The translations under genes and the position numbers were made by a program. Positions 21,431 to 34,796 of a stretch of 64,000 nt of DNA are shown piece by piece (the first letter of the stretch is position 1; each line of letters starts with the position of its first letter). Origin of the DNA: Bryoerythrophyllum caledonicum (Eukaryota > Streptophyta > Bryopsida > Pottiales > Pottiaceae); the NCBI GenBank assembly GCA_963971425.1, contig OZ020517.1:4466501-4530500 (forward strand). Reading direction: 5' to 3'. A model generated the notes under the pieces. That model saw nothing but the letters and a program-made list of their open reading frames with translations. It searched no databases and had not been told where the DNA came from.

Positions 21431-23441
21431 GTTAGTTAGGTTTTTATTTGCTTTTTTCTTAGGGTTATAGATTCCGGATCAACAACAATTAACGATGGGG
21501 CTCCAAGTGCATCCGGCTGCTAACGGAATTAACGGCCAATTTTGTAGTTAGAGTAGGGATTCCAGAGATGGAACTGTTCCAAGATTTTAGGATCTGAGAT
21601 CCGATCTGGGACTTTTCCGGATTTCTCGGATCTTTTAGATAAGATCTGACAGATAGTTAGGATGAAGGCTAAATTCAGAAGGAACTTAGTTAGTACTTAA
21701 TAGGGAGGTTTTGAGAAAAACCTTTTCATCTTGTTCTTCTCACTTGGAAATATACATTACCTATTTCCACTAGATTTGCTACCTTGTGTCTTGGTGTGAC
21801 GTGTGGAATTTGTAAGCGACGGATCCATTCTTGAGGGTGTGGTTGTATGAGTGATTCTTCCGAAATAGTGTAACTCAGTTGTTTTGCCGGAGGGGGAAGC
21901 TATCTAGGTCGGTGTCAGGAGATCGCCTGGGAGAGCTGGAGAGAGCTATTGCAGAGGTATTCCTGGTAGTTTCCAGGGTCCGGAAGTAGCCAAGAGGGGG
22001 AGAGATGAACTGCAGAGGTATTCCTCATAATCTCTAGTTCACGGAAGAATCCGTGTTAAACTGGATTCCGGTCAATACCTGAGTTCTCCCTGAAGATAGG
22101 AAAAAGACTGACACCACTACCTAGACGGAATACCCATAGTGAACAGTGAGCCTCTGTTCCGGAAAATTGCAACCGTACCCACCGGAATGTCGTTGTAGTC
22201 CGGACCTGTCTCTGTATGACCGCATCCGGAAGGCCTTCCGAATGTCGTGAGAGTCTACGTCCGGCATCAGCAATCAAATCACCAGTTAGCAGAATAGTGA
22301 GAGTGGTGTTCGGTCACTATAAGTTCCGGACAGTGGGTGCCTAGCCACTCAAAGTCACAGGGCAGTGGGAAATCCAGCCACTTACACAAAATAGGATCAG
22401 TGAACTCCGGCCACTCGCTTAAAAACTCCAGGAGACTCTCTGAGGAGGAATAGAGATAAATTAAATTACCCTTCCGCGGTCCGGAAATTACACTCCGGAC
22501 ACGGCTGTACAACATCCGGACTCTGGAAGGATCCGGATCTAATCTACGTAAGTAAAGACGATAGCTAACTAGTAAACAAATTGTTGTGATAAGTTTAATA
22601 TTCCGGAGTATTTGGAAAATAACATTAGGTCTCTGTGGGAACAAAATTGGAGCGGTTACTTTGAAAAGCACTTAGTGACGATTGGATGCATTTCGGAGGG
22701 ATATTGTCTCTACGAACTGCAATACCTATTCCTGAGACTTTGATTTATCCTTGAATTAAGAATAATTCTGGTTCTAAGCTTCTCACTTCAGTCTCATTGT
22801 CAGCTGCATTGCTTTGGTGCTCATCCTCTGTTCCAATCGTAGAATCATCAGCTGTTGAGCTTGAACTTACGTGTTTCAGGTAGCTTTCAAGGGGATTTGT
22901 AGAGTATCTTTGACCAGAGGATAGAAGTGCTCTTCCCGTACTCCACAATCTAGCAGCCTCTGCGGGTGCCGTTTCGCGCTGGTCCTGAGCCAATGGACAA
23001 TGATCACGTGCTCCGTCTGCTTCGAGTTTGTTGTTACAGCCATCACGTGCTCGTTCCCAATGGTCCGAGAAGTGCATCAGAGAGACCTATAGGGTGGAAG
23101 TGCCTTTGGCATGAGAAGATGTTTGCATGATTGAGGAGGATCGAGTAGACTACGAACCGTCTTCTAAAGGTCCTGGGTAGCGCGCGTCTGAGGAGAATAA
23201 GGTTGGCTAGCATTTTTGGTCTCTTTTCATGGTTTCATAACGTGCTCTAGCCGTGCCTTTTTTTTATTATGAAGGTGTCAGTTGCAATAGGTTTTAAATG
23301 TATTTGTGGTGGCTTGCAGGTGTTAGACCTTCACAATTTTTGATGGACAGTAGGACAAATGTACAAATTTTGTGTTAAAACACTTTGATCATAATCTATA
23401 GATTTCTTCAACAATTCAATTTTACTCAATTGCTTTCTCAA
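21431..23441. other. Non-coding stretch, possibly LTR-derived
   Basis: GC-moderate, rich in TCCGGA-type words and with short direct repeats (AGGTATTCCT at about 21955 and 22016). A minus-strand frame at 22745-23077 ends near a possible donor (CACGTAAGTT) and is not convincing. No defined LTR borders found. Confidence 0.3.
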
Positions 23442-24376
23442 ATGAGTTTGGATGACATTGTTCATCGTCCTCTTGCACTAAAGCCTCGGAAATGGAAAAG
23501 TTTTCGAGCAATTGCTATGTGGAGTGGAATTCATGCAATCAGTGACATGTCCTCTTCATATTGCTCAATTTGCACTTCATCAGGTAACTTCATATGTTCC
23601 TCCCCATTGAGTGTCTTGTATGTTTGTCATGTACCAAGACCGTCCTTCTAGGAGTGTGTTTGTTGTTTAGAACATTCGGCCTCTGAAATGGTTGAATATT
23701 GTTCTGGATTTAAATGGCATCCTCTGCAAGGCAGCATATGCACCTACGTTTTTGAGGTGCTCCGGGAATCGGGCGGAGTTTTCACCCACCGTTTCTACTC
23801 ACATAGGTCCGAAAGTTGTATATACTCGCCCTGGCGTGCGCAAGTTTGTGGCAAACATCAAAGAACTTTCAAACTCTATTGTCATCTGGAGCTCAATGAT
23901 GAAGTCCACCAAAAACTTATTTGTGAGCTCAATGATAAAGTTACAAATAAGTTTTTGATGGCTCAAGATAATTTGAAGAGGATGATCTTCCTAAAAACAT
24001 TGTCTTCTTCTTTATTTAACCACCATGATGAATTGGGTGCCTTGAATTCCAACAACACTCTACTTATAGATGACAGCACGGAGAAGAGCATTTGTAATCA
24101 TTTTGAAAATGTCATTTTCTTTCATCCATGGCAATATGGAGCTAAGGATGATAAGTTTCTGATTCAAGAACTTATTCCTTGGCTATGTTGTTTGGATTCT
24201 GAATGCTATGTGGTCAATTGAAGGATTATGTTAATAGCAACCGCATAGATGTTCCACCATTGGCGCCAAATAGTCCTTTGATGAAGTATATCACAAATGG
24301 AATGGCTCTCTTCTCAAAGAACCTTGGTGTGGAGTATGAAATTCTAGATGTTTGTACATCATTTGCTAGGTTGTAG
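23442..24376 (+). pseudogene. Second FCP1/NIF-like HAD gene copy, frameshifted
   Basis: A first exon from ATG 23442 (SLDDIVHRPLALKPRK..) ends at CATCAG before GTAACT. After an acceptor TTGTTTAG, 23671 onward gives PLKWLNIVLDLNGILC, then VVYTRPGVRKFV, SNSIVIWSSMMKST. After a frame change the reading continues with MIFLKTLSSSLFNHHDE, NTLLIDDSTEKS and a tail ending at TAG 24374-24376. These match the HAD motifs of the exon at 434-1228, including the LDLNG form of motif I. Motif III has DDST instead of DDSP. At least two frame changes and an intron-phase mismatch mark it as broken. It lacks the ParB and methylase-like parts in the flanking sequence that I could check. Confidence 0.7.
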
Positions 24377-24755
24377 CAATGTTTATTAATGTACAGGAGT
24401 AGGCACTATGGTTTGTCGTGAAAAACTCCTTTGTAAATTTTGTATATATATCTTTTAAACATTGGTGAATAAATGGACTTGTTTGTTTCTACTCTTTTGT
24501 TATTGTCATTTCACATGAGCTTTAATTCATTTGTGGAGACTTTTATTTATCATTGGATCAAGCATAATATTTAATGTGGTGTTGGGCTTTTTAGCTATAG
24601 TTGAGTTGAGCCTAACATTTATCAATGGATTGAGTAGAAAGGTAATTTTTGGGTCAAGCATGCTATTTATCCTTGGGTTGACCATAAGTTGGATTGCTTT
24701 TAATGTAACTTTTGTCATTCTCATTGCTTCCTTTATCATGTCATTCTCATTGCAG

Positions 24756-25547
24756 GTTGTGGAAGCTAGCATCACTCCTACCCCATGCAAGAGTGATTGT
24801 AGTAAACTACCATCCAACGTTGGCTCGTTTTCTGAGTACTCTGGGTCTTTTCATAGAGGTATTGTCTAGTCCTATCAATCGAAGCCATACCTTATGTGCA
24901 CTGCAATTGATGTTGCCTCTACTACTATGGACTTCTCCAAGCAAATGGTCGATGATGGTGTTGTGGATAGCTCTCCAACGCGTAGGGTAGGGATGACGCA
25001 TGTGGCATTCCCTTCACCTCTCAAGCGGATGTGTTCTTTTGTAGAGCCTAAAATAGATTGTGCTCCTCAACGGCAACTCTATGTTGATAAAGCAGTTGAT
25101 CCGAACCACGTGATGGAAGATGAGCTTAATTCTTCTTATCTTATATTGTCTTCTTGTTCGCCTCTCGAGCCTTCTTGTTCCCATGTTAAGCAAAGGTGGC
25201 TTCACAGTACTCGATCCCAAGGTGCTTTTGGGGTTAGAAAACCTCCTATATATTCACACAACTTGGTAACTCGGTCACTGGGTGTAAAACGGAGACGATT
25301 GAGTTCTGCATCTGTACAGTATTGTCGAAAGTCTCTATCCTCTCAAATTGGTAATGGTATTAGGCCTAATAGTTATCAATGTCAGCCATCACCTCTTCCG
25401 GAGAGGGCGAAGGATATGGAATTAGATGCTTATTTTAATCCTCACTCTCAGAGGAAAGAAATTATGATTAAATATGCAAAAGTGAAAGCGCAAGAGGCGT
25501 TGCTTCCGAAGGCACGTGGAGGTGGATCAAATGTATCTAAATCTTAG
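24756..25547 (+). pseudogene. Unidentified coding exon with one in-frame TAG
   Basis: After a good acceptor (TCTCATTGCAG) a frame of 264 codons runs to TAG at 25545-25547, with one internal TAG at 24867-24869 (between RGIV and SYQSKPYL). The protein is Ser/Pro-rich with basic patches (GVKRRRLSSAS). Its C-terminal helix is charged (NPHSQRKEIMIKYAKVKAQEALLP). I do not recognise the family. It lies just downstream of the second FCP1-like copy on the same strand and may be a later exon of that gene. The copia element begins 83 bp further on. Confidence 0.4.
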
Positions 25548-25630
25548 TAATAGTGATGTTGCAAATTAGGATTTGTTATGGAAGCCACTATAGTTATTCT
25601 CTCCTTAGTTATAGACACAATAGTATCTTT

Positions 25631-26043
25631 TATTGAAGTTAGAAGAAGTAGAGAGATGGTTGCACAAGCTAGAATACACCACAAGGTATTGCAAACAATG
25701 GTTGGAGTGAGATATTGCCTTCTTTCGAAGGCCTTTACTTATACCACTTATTTGGCACCTTCCTAGTGCCTTCTTGAATAACTTCCAAGTGGCTTCATCC
25801 CACATGGGTCTCATGGCCGCCCCCTAAGACTTTGCTACCACCCACTTGACTTTCCTATCTTATCTTTGACTTCGTATAGTCAAAGCAAGTGGGCTCCTTC
25901 TTATCCTTTGACTTAGACAATCCCATGTGCAATATGTAGCTCTTCTACCTCTCCCCATTTTCTCCCCTTTTACTTTCCCCAAAATCTATCTTGATTAACT
26001 ATTTACAATATCGTAAAACTACGAGTAACTCTATACTCCAATA
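25631..26043 (-). repeat. 3' LTR of the copia element
   Basis: 413 bp, TATTG..CAATA. It aligns along its whole length with 30720-31133. It contains the end of the pol frame. Confidence 0.93.
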
Positions 26044-29000
26044 GTCCCACTTTGCGAGTAGTTACCTTCTCGTAATCCCATCGCCGTAGCTAACCTTTGA
26101 TGACGCTCTCTCGCAAGTGCTTTCGTCAATACATCCGCCACCATGTCTTCCGTTGGGCAATAGTTCAAGCTTATCTCGCCGCTCTCCAACTTCTCGCGAA
26201 TGAAGTGTTGCACATCAATCTACTTCGTGCGTGAGTGGTGTATGGGGTTCTTCACAAGGGCTATGCACCCTTGGTTGTCGCACATGATGGTGGTTGCTCC
26301 CTCTTGAACAAACCCCACATCCGCCAAAAGCTTGCGAAGCCAAATAGCCTCCTTTGTATTTTGGCTAGTTGCCATGTACTCTGCCTCTGTCGTGGACAAG
26401 GCAATGGTCGGTTGCCTATTGCAATTCCTCAAGATGGCACCATCTCCAACAAAGAACACATACCCCGTTGTTGAACGTCGCTCATTTGCATCTGTGGCCC
26501 AATCGGCATCGCAATACCCTCTCAAAGTAATGTCCTTGCCGCCAAGCCACAATTTGTGGTCCTTGGTACCTTGCAGGTACTGCATGATGCGCTTCACCGC
26601 ACTCCAATGTGTCGGACCAGCCCTAGACATGAATTGGCTCACCATGCTCACCTCAAATGCAAGGTCCGCCCGTGTGGCCACCATGGCATACATCAACGAT
26701 CCAACTCCACTCTTGTATGACATACCTTGCATCTCACCTTGAATGCTCTCATACTCTTCCTCCGAGAGTTGCAATAACTTTGCACTCACATCAAGTGGTG
26801 TACCTATGGGCTTGCACTCCTCCATCTTGAAGCGCTTGAGCACCTCCTCAATATACTTCCTCTGGCTCACGGTGATGGTGCGTGCCTTGCAGTCCTTCAC
26901 GAATTCGACACTAAGACAATACTTCAACTCACCAAGATCCGTCATATCAAACTCCACATCAAGTTTTCCCTTGAGCCTCGTCAACTTTGCCGTAAGGCTA
27001 GCCAAGATGATCAAGTCATCCACATAGATGAGCACTATCAACAAGTACTCACCCGTTTGCTTGATGTACAAGGAGTGATCCGCTTCACTTCTTGTAAAGC
27101 CTTCTTGAATGAAGAACGAGTCGATCCGTTAGTACCATGCTCTTGGTGATTGCTTGAGTTCGTACAACGACTTCTTGAGCTTGCACACAAGATGCTCATA
27201 GTCCTTCTTCTCAAAGCCTTGGGGTTGGCTCATATAGATGTCGTCCTCCAACTCGCCATTCAAAAATACGGTCTTCACGTCCATTTGATGGATCTCCAAA
27301 TCAAGCGCCGCTCCAAGCGCAAGGATGCACCGAATGGTGTTGAACTTTGCAACGGGAGCAAAGGTCTCATGGAAGTCCACTCCTGCAACTTGCAAAAAAT
27401 CCTTTGGCCACCAATCTTGTTTTGTGGCGCACAACTTCTTCCGAAGCATCCTTCCTTGTACGAAATACCCACTTGCACCCAACGCTCTTGCGACCCTTCG
27501 GAAGGGATGTCAACTTCCACGTCTCATTGGTCATAAGTGAATCATACTCCTCTTGCATGGCCGCCTCCCACTTGCTTGCATCCTCAGATCGCATGGCTTC
27601 ACACAAGTTCAATGGATCCTCAAGGGCGGCCACGTTAGTGCGCTCTTCTTCATGTTGTGGCAAGATGTGGTTCATCCACCAATCGCCGGGCGGTCGCCGT
27701 TCTCTTCTTGGATATCGAGGTTCTTGGATGCTTCCATCTTCTTTAATACCACTTGGCGATGGTGTTCGTGAAGGTGGTACGTTTAAATCTTCTTCCCTAT
27801 AAACCACCTTCTCCTCCGTTTTGCAATCACCATCTTCACTCAAACTTGAAAGAGTTGGTTTAGAAAATTTCTCCACCAAAACCAACGATGGCGTCTCACT
27901 ACTCCCACTTGTACTAATCTCCAAACCCTGACCAACACTAGTGCTATCGTCATCAAACACTACATCACGGCTCTTAATGATGGTCCTCGTCTCAACACAC
28001 ATGAGACGATATGCCTTGGTTCCCTCACAATATCCAAGAAATAAACACTTGGTACCTTTTGCATCAAGTTTACCCCTCTTTGCATCGGGCACCTTTGCAT
28101 AGGCAATGCATCCAAATACACGCATGTGTGCAATGCATGGCTTGCGGCCACTCCAAGCCTCTAGCGGTGTCATGGTGACAAGAGCCCGAGTTGGACATCG
28201 ATTGCGGATGTACACCGCATTGGTCACCGCTTCCGCCCAAAACGAGAGCTTGAGTCATTGAGCATGAACCATACTCCTTGCTATCTCCACAATGGTGCGA
28301 TTTGCACACTCCGCCACTCCATTTTATTGCGGTGTGTATGGTGTTGATAGTTGTCACTCAATGCCGTGCTTCTTCAAAAATCCTTCGAATGCCTTGGACA
28401 TGAACTCCCCGCCATTGTCGGACCGAAACACCTTGATCTTATGCTCCGATTGAGTCTCCGCAAGTGCCTTGAACTCCTTGAACTTCTCAAGGCACTCCCC
28501 CTTCGTCTTCAATGTGTATAACCACACCCTCCTTGAAAAATCATCGATGAAGGTCACAAAATACCTTGCACCACCTATAGACGTCGTCCTCATGGGACCG
28601 CATACATCCGAATGCACAATCTCCAAGGGCTTAGTGGCACGTGTCCCTCCATCCTTTGGAAATGGGATCTTATAATGTTTGCCTTCAACACACGCTTCAC
28701 AAAATGAGATAGACAAGTAATCCTTGCCGAGGGTCATCCCACTTACCAAGGTTTGAAGAAAGCACACACTCCTCACATTCAAATGCCCAAGTCGACGATG
28801 CCAAAGCTCAATTGCATCCTTGTTCGATGATGATAGTGCTACGTTAGCCGTATCTGCCTTGTGCACGTTTGCAAAGGTCACTTGGTACAAGTTGGCTTCA
28901 CGCGGTGCCACAACAAGTACAACTCCATTTGATGCTTTCAATGTACACCCATTTACATTGAATTACACGTTCAATCCACTCGACACAAGCTTGCTCACCG

Positions 29001-30090
29001 AGAGCAAGTTTGCTTGCATCTTTGGCACATGGAGGACCTCATTGATGGTTATCTTCCTTGGACGCCCTCCAACAAGTACTTCCACCACAATGGATCCAAC
29101 TCCATTGGCGTTCACGACACTATCATCACCCAAATGAACATTGCGTGGTGGAATTACCTCGTATGTGTCGAATGCCTCCCTATGTGGTGTCATGTGTTTT
29201 GTGGCACCCGAATCCAAGATCCACTTGCACATGGACTTGAAATGAGGTCCATCTCGAGTTGTGAACGCATAATCATCATCGTCCTTCGCATGGTTGGCAC
29301 CCTCCTTCTCTTTCGCTTGGTTTGCGTTGTCGCGCTCCCACTTCTTCGACTTGAAGCAATTTCGTGCAAGGTGGCCCGGTTTGCAACAATTGTAACACAA
29401 TTTGGGCTATCCACGTGATGATGAGCCGCCCCTTTTGTTTGGCTTTGAAAATAAGGCCGCATCATCACCATGAACCTCCCTCTCTTTGCGTTTTGACACT
29501 TCGTGCATCATTCGTGCGGTAACAAACTCCATGGTAAGGTCCTCGAATCTCAATGTCTCCAAGGCCGTGATCAAGCTCTCAAATGATGGCGGCAAGCTCT
29601 CAAGCAACGTCATGATGATATCTTCATCTCTTACGGGAACCTCCAAGCAATTAAGTTGATCCGCAAATTTCTTCACTTTGTTGATGTGTGTTAACATGTC
29701 ATCACCTTCTTGCATCTTGATGGTAAAGAACTTAGGTCGAATGAAGAGGATGTTGAACAAACTCTTCGTTTCGTGGATGTTGCACAACGTCTTCCATGCT
29801 TCCGCGGGTCCTTTGCAACTCCTTATGTAGGCAAGTTGGTTGTCCGCCAAATTGAGCCCAATGACGGTCATGGCCTTCTTCGCACGTTGATTGTAGTCCT
29901 TGACCACTGTAGGATCGTCGTCCTTGGCGGGAGGGTCGTCGGTGCCCTCCACGATCTCCCAAAGGTCCATGGACTCCAAGACCATCTCAATCTTAAACTT
30001 CCAAAGGCTAAAGTTCTTAAGGATTCATTCATCACCCTCAATAATAACATCACCCCAAGAAATAGCACTCTCACTCTCAAATGAGGCCAT
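26031..30090 (-). pseudogene. Copia gag-pol polyprotein, nonsense-mutated
   Basis: From ATG 30090. Gag includes LWKFKIEMVLESMDLWEIV and the zinc knuckle CYNCCKPGHLARNC (about 29395-29355). Protease has WILDSGATKHM. Integrase has WHRRLGHLN, HSDVCGPM, RSDNGGEF and PYTPQ-stop-NGVAE. RT has DFHETFAPVAK, QMDVKTVFLNGELEDDIYM and YVDDLI. RNase H has CDADWA, STTEAEYMA and CDNQGC. In-frame stops: TGA 30027, TAG 29409, TAA 28965, TGA 28356, TAA 28326, TGA 28257, a TAA near 27130 and a TAG near 26219. There is one frameshift in a T-run near 27400. Several stops replace residues normally Gln (PQ-QN, YQRID) or Arg (GIERQL). The element cannot move on its own. Confidence 0.9.
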
Positions 30091-30719
30091 GTTGACACTC
30101 TAATGACCAAGATCAACCCTTACTTGCTTCTAATGTGCACTAATGCACCTCAATCACTCAATTGAGCCCTATCTAGATTCTCAAGTACATGTAGGCACCT
30201 CTAGCACTCAAATAGACCTCTTCAAGGCTCTAATTTGCAAGTATATACTTCAAAACTCCCAAATGAGTCCCTTCTAAGCTCATATAATCAAATCAGCCCC
30301 TTCCTTGCTCATACATGCAAATATGGACTTCAATGACCTCAAAGAGCTTCACCTAGACTCCAATGTGCATACTAAGCACCTCAATCACTCAAGTCAACAC
30401 CTTAAGAGCGCACATAAGCACATACACCATGATTGAACACTTACAAGGTCCGAAACTCTTCAATGTGCACCACCGCCGCTCTTCCAAACTCCTTGTGACT
30501 CTTCAATCGCCACGCGTGCTCCAAACGACTCCATAAGCACCTCAAATGCTTGAAATCAGCCCTTGTGCACTCCAATGCTCGAAATGCACCCTCCAACTCT
30601 TTTGACACTCCAAATCGGCCCTCGTGCTCCTCGAATACTCAAACCCTCACAAGACCTCCTCCAAACACTAAATGCAACAAAACTCTACACTTGCAACTCA
30701 CATGAGTGGGCCCATAACC
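30091..30719 (-). other. Copia 5' leader with degenerate repeats
   Basis: Non-coding leader between the 5' LTR and gag. It is made of loosely repeated 50-65 bp blocks (CTCAATCACTCAA, CACTCCAA, GTGCAC motifs). The primer-binding-site candidate abuts 30720. Confidence 0.6.
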
Positions 30720-31133
30720 TATTGAAGTTAGAAGAAGTAGAGAGATGGTTGCACAAGCTAGAATACACCACAAGGTATTGCAAACAATAGTTGGAATGAG
30801 ATATTGCCTTCTTTCGAAAGCCTTTACTTATACCACTTATTTGGCACCTTCCTAGTGCCTTCTCGAACAACTTCCAAGTGGCTTCATCCCACATGGGTCT
30901 CATGGCCGCCCCCTAAGACTTTGCCACCACCCACTTGACTTTCCTATCTTATCTTTGACTTCGTATAGTCAAAGCAAGTGGGCTCGTTCTTTTCCTTTGA
31001 CTTAGCCAATCCCATGTGCAACATTTGGCTCTTCTACCTCTCTCCATTTTCTCCCCTTTTACTTTCTCCCAAAATCTATCTCAATTAACTATTTACAATA
31101 TCGTAAAACTACGAGCAACTCTATACTCCAATA
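30720..31133 (-). repeat. 5' LTR of the copia element
   Basis: 414 bp, TATTG..CAATA, aligned with 25631-26043. Confidence 0.93.
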
Positions 31134-31299
31134 TTTTTTTCCTACTATAAATAGATAGTGCCTTATCTTTATACTTTTGGTGAAAAATAATTTGAAATAT
31201 AATTTAATTAGTACTATGGTTTGGTACCACATTCAGTCTTCTTGGATTAACATATTCTTTCAGTTTGTGTGTTGATCTATTAATAGTATATGTGTAATG

Positions 31300-32262
31300 C
31301 TACTGTGGAGTGTTGCGTCGATCATGTTGTTGATATGATGGATTTGGAATATTCTCTCTTATATTGTGTATTGTATGTCTTAGTTTGCAATTAATTTTCA
31401 TAAATTTTTTCCGATATAATAGGCTTTTTGTCTCAAATTTCACATTTTGTTTCATTTTAATGAGTATAGTGTTATACTGTTCACTACAAAATTTAATAAA
31501 GCATGCTTTTTGTGGGTTTATAATTGTGGGATTTTTCCAAAAGTTTGTAGAGAGTTTGTTGCCAATGTTATTGTTACCAGTCCATTTGTCTATGTTGGAG
31601 AAACTTTCCAAGATTAAATCGAGGTTGTTAATTAGATCTTCTTTTTTGAGATATTTGTCCAGAAATCTTATAGGTCCTTTGTCTAGGATGTCTTCCATAG
31701 AAGACCAACTATTTCTTTCGAAGTAGTATGGGATAGCGTGGGCGTATTTATGTGGGTGTTTGGCATTTCTATAGGATTTATTCAGTCCTTCATTAGCTAG
31801 TTTATCCACTTGTTTGTTTCTCTCTATATTGACATGTGCTCTAACTTTATCAAGGATTGTAATTTGTGTTCAAATGTGAAGCATTTGAACCATAGATGTT
31901 AACATGGTTTGGTCGGGGTGACGGTAGGGTGTGTTATTTGTGTGTTTAATAGTTATAATACGTTTATACAATCTGTAAAGATTTGTGCGGGTTTATTAGT
32001 TTATTGTGTAGTGATTATTTGGAGGGTTTTATGTAGGGCTATCATTTCACCTTTGAGGATATTTTAAAGTCCATGTAGTCTTTTGGATATCTTTATATAT
32101 TTGGTTGAGTTGTATATTCCATATCCTGCTTTTTCTTTATGCCAATGTCCAGGGCTCGCTTCTGTTGGTTCTTTAAAGGAACCATCTATGTAATAGCTAT
32201 ATATAGGATAAAATTTTAATGGAATATAGCATGAATATGTCGAGAGGGGAGGCACTGGGATG
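31300..32262 (-). pseudogene. LINE fragment with RNase H domain
   Basis: Minus-strand remnants: YYIDGSFKEPTEASPG.. AGYGIYNSTKYIKISKRLHGL (32255-32064), the start of an RNase H domain. Further down comes DKLANEGLNKS.. FERNSW.. DKGPIRFLDKYLKKEDL (31809 onward). Both align with the better-kept LINE at 54.4-58.1 kb, about 50-60% identical by eye. Several stops and frame changes separate the parts. The catalytic Asp in YIDGSF is kept. 5' and 3' ends are lost. Confidence 0.75.
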
Positions 32263-34796
32263 AGGTAATTTTGTGTTGTGTTGGCATATCTCTAAAATAC
32301 ATATAGACAACACTTGAGTAATGCCTACAAGTTCTCAATAGGATTTAAATCCAACAATTGGGTTGGCCATTGTGGGAATGTAATTGCTACAATTTTAGCC
32401 ATTTTTTTACACCCTTTGAAGTGTGCTTGGGGTCATTATTTTGTAAAAAAATTACCCTTCAACAATCTAGCTTAAATATCAATATGGTCTTGCTCGATAG
32501 ATCTTAACCTCTAAAGGACAACTATTTCCTTAGGGGACTCATTGAATTCATGTGGAGTCCTACAATCTCAAGTTTAAAACATCATTTTTTTAGGTTTTAC
32601 ATTGAATGGATAATTTTTATTAACTTATCATTGACATCCTTTTAGTTGAAATCCGACTTACGATTCAAAAGTTACAAACAATTTTCAGTGACATGGAACT
32701 TCTAGGATAGCTTGGACAAGTTGACTTTGGAGAAAGGCAGAGTAGATGGGCAAAACATCGTCCTTTGCAAGGGTAGTGGATGAGAGATTTGAATAGGAGG
32801 TTTGCGGGCGATCGGAGGACTAGAGGACATTAATAACCATTGGTCAATTTGGGAGGAGGTCGCACATTAGACAAATGGTAGTAATAGGTTGAACCACCTT
32901 AGTAATTCAGTTGCTGCTCATGATTTCTGACTCATGGCTCATTGCTCATGTACTAGCAATCCCTGTGGGTAGAGGAACTAGAGAGTGCTCCATGATAAGC
33001 TTTGTGAAGCGAAAGGGTTGTAAAGTTGTGACAGTGTTGGGAGCTCGTAATCGATGATGTGGTGGTGAAAGTCATGAATGTGGAAAGTTTAACCCTTTAG
33101 TGCTGAGGATGACCGGCCTAGGAGATTCTATGAGAGTGATAGATTATGCATAACATCATGTACACATCAGTTCCATATCACAACAACACCAATTTACGGA
33201 TATCGCTGTAGATTGTTGAAGCCTACATTAATTATTGCAGCAATGATCTCATTAAAATCATTGTAACCTGGGCTACGTCCGTGGTGAAGAATGCTCCGGC
33301 ACTAATTTCCTCTATTGATTGCGACGGTGCATTTTCACTCCAGAGACCAGGTTTGGACCTCTTAGGCACTACAGGGTTGAATTTGGTACACCCATTTTAG
33401 TTTGGTGAGCTTCTAGAATCTGGTTTGGCGATTTTGGTCGCTGTTATGTTCACTCTGCGAGGATCCTTCTGTGTTTGAAGCTGCATGAGGCCATTTTCAG
33501 GAGTAATCTCGGAAACCACTGCTTGTTCGGAGTAGCCATTCCAAGGAGGAAACTATCTCACATCCCATCAAAGCAGCGTAGCACTTAAAACGACTATTTC
33601 TATGAGATTATTTCAAGCAAGACTATTTCCTCCATAATGTCACAGTTACATGGCTATTCGCTTTGATCACAAAACTTTGTAATATCACCAGTCAACCGGG
33701 GCTGTGATTATCAAGGGTTTCGAGTAACAGACTACTACGCAGGTGCAGAACATTACTGGCACGGTAAAGTTCAAATTTGTACCTAGGTTGTACCAAGAAC
33801 CCCATCCATGACGCACAAATGATCACCATGTTCAGCCTTGTCCCCGAACAACGTGTGAATGCCCAGTTGCGCTCCTCTGGATAAGTTAGCGGTTCCTGTT
33901 CCTGCACAAAATCTGGGATGCATGACCTGGCCTCCATGTTAGACAATCATGTCAGTCAATTAGAAAAAAAAACAATTGCAAAAGACAAGGATGTGCGTAC
34001 ACCGATTCAGCATATAGCAACATGTGTTAGGTAGACCCCACGGTGGCGACTGTTCAAGTCCAAAATGTGCAAGCCTGGATGAGTACACAACACCCTATCC
34101 AGTGAAAATAATTCCTCCTGGATATGCTCATCTACTCAGTACTGTACTGTACTTCAGAGCGTCACGTGAATGAATGACTAGAGCTCTTTCACGAATCACT
34201 AAGGTGCCAGTGTTTTTACTCATCAAAAGAACAAACACACTGACAAGAAATTTAGCTCCACTGCCATACGTACCTGCTAAGAGAATGTCGGTGCAATGAG
34301 TCATAGTTCCTGCTTAGGTCGGTAGAAACCAGTTCATGTTCCAGTAGTCAGATGAAGAGTATGATGGAGGTCCTTCTACCTGCCACACTTTCTTAGAAAA
34401 AATTTAAACACATCGACATGCCAACTGAACTGGAAAAGAGGACGAGAAAAGGTCAGTCGAGTGCTTTTGACCTGAGTTTGATTTCCAATGCATACTTGGT
34501 AAGCATGGGTATGGTACACCTGTTCTGAGAACAGAATAGCTCTACAGCTGATGATTTTACAGACAACTCGTGACGTTTTTAGTCACGAATCTGCACTTCG
34601 TCCCCTGCACGATCATATAAGAAAGATGTACTGAAGAATAATACTACCCTAGGGTACTCTACATATGTACAACTGTTAATTCTCCTAGTCCATGGTCGAT
34701 AACAGATTGAGAGCTCTTACTTTACAAAACACTAATTGTCCGCATGGGCATCACAAGGTAGCCTGTTGTAAGAACAAAAAGGGTGGTCGGCTAGAA
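32263..34796. other. Intergenic stretch with repeat remnants
   Basis: 32505-32710 resembles the internal part of the TTAA elements seen at 52.8 and 48 kb (TTAACCTCTAAAGGAC start, AAATCCGACTT.. CAAAAGTTACAAAC). A minus-strand frame at 33692-33946 follows an acceptor-like TTTTGTGCAG and could be an exon, but it has no partner and no recognised family. Confidence 0.35.

Larger units (their letters stand above)
25631..31133 (-). mobile_element. Full-length Ty1-copia retrotransposon, decayed
   Basis: Both LTRs are present (25631-26043 and 30720-31133), each starting TATTG and ending CAATA. On the minus strand the order is 5' LTR, candidate primer-binding site GGTTATGGGCCC next to the LTR, a 0.6-kb leader, gag, protease, integrase, RT and RNase H, then a purine-rich tract (CGCAAAGTGGGAC) before the 3' LTR. 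Integrase before RT defines Ty1-copia. Flanks are TCTTT and TTTTT, a possible 5-bp target duplication with one mismatch. LTR divergence (about 20 differences and small indels in 414 bp by eye) shows an old insertion. Confidence 0.92.

Noticed and set aside
22745..23077. Minus-strand 110-codon frame
   Set aside because: No known domain and no second exon found; the possible donor alone is not enough.
33692..33946. Minus-strand frame after an acceptor-like site
   Set aside because: No partner exon, donor or family match that I could defend.
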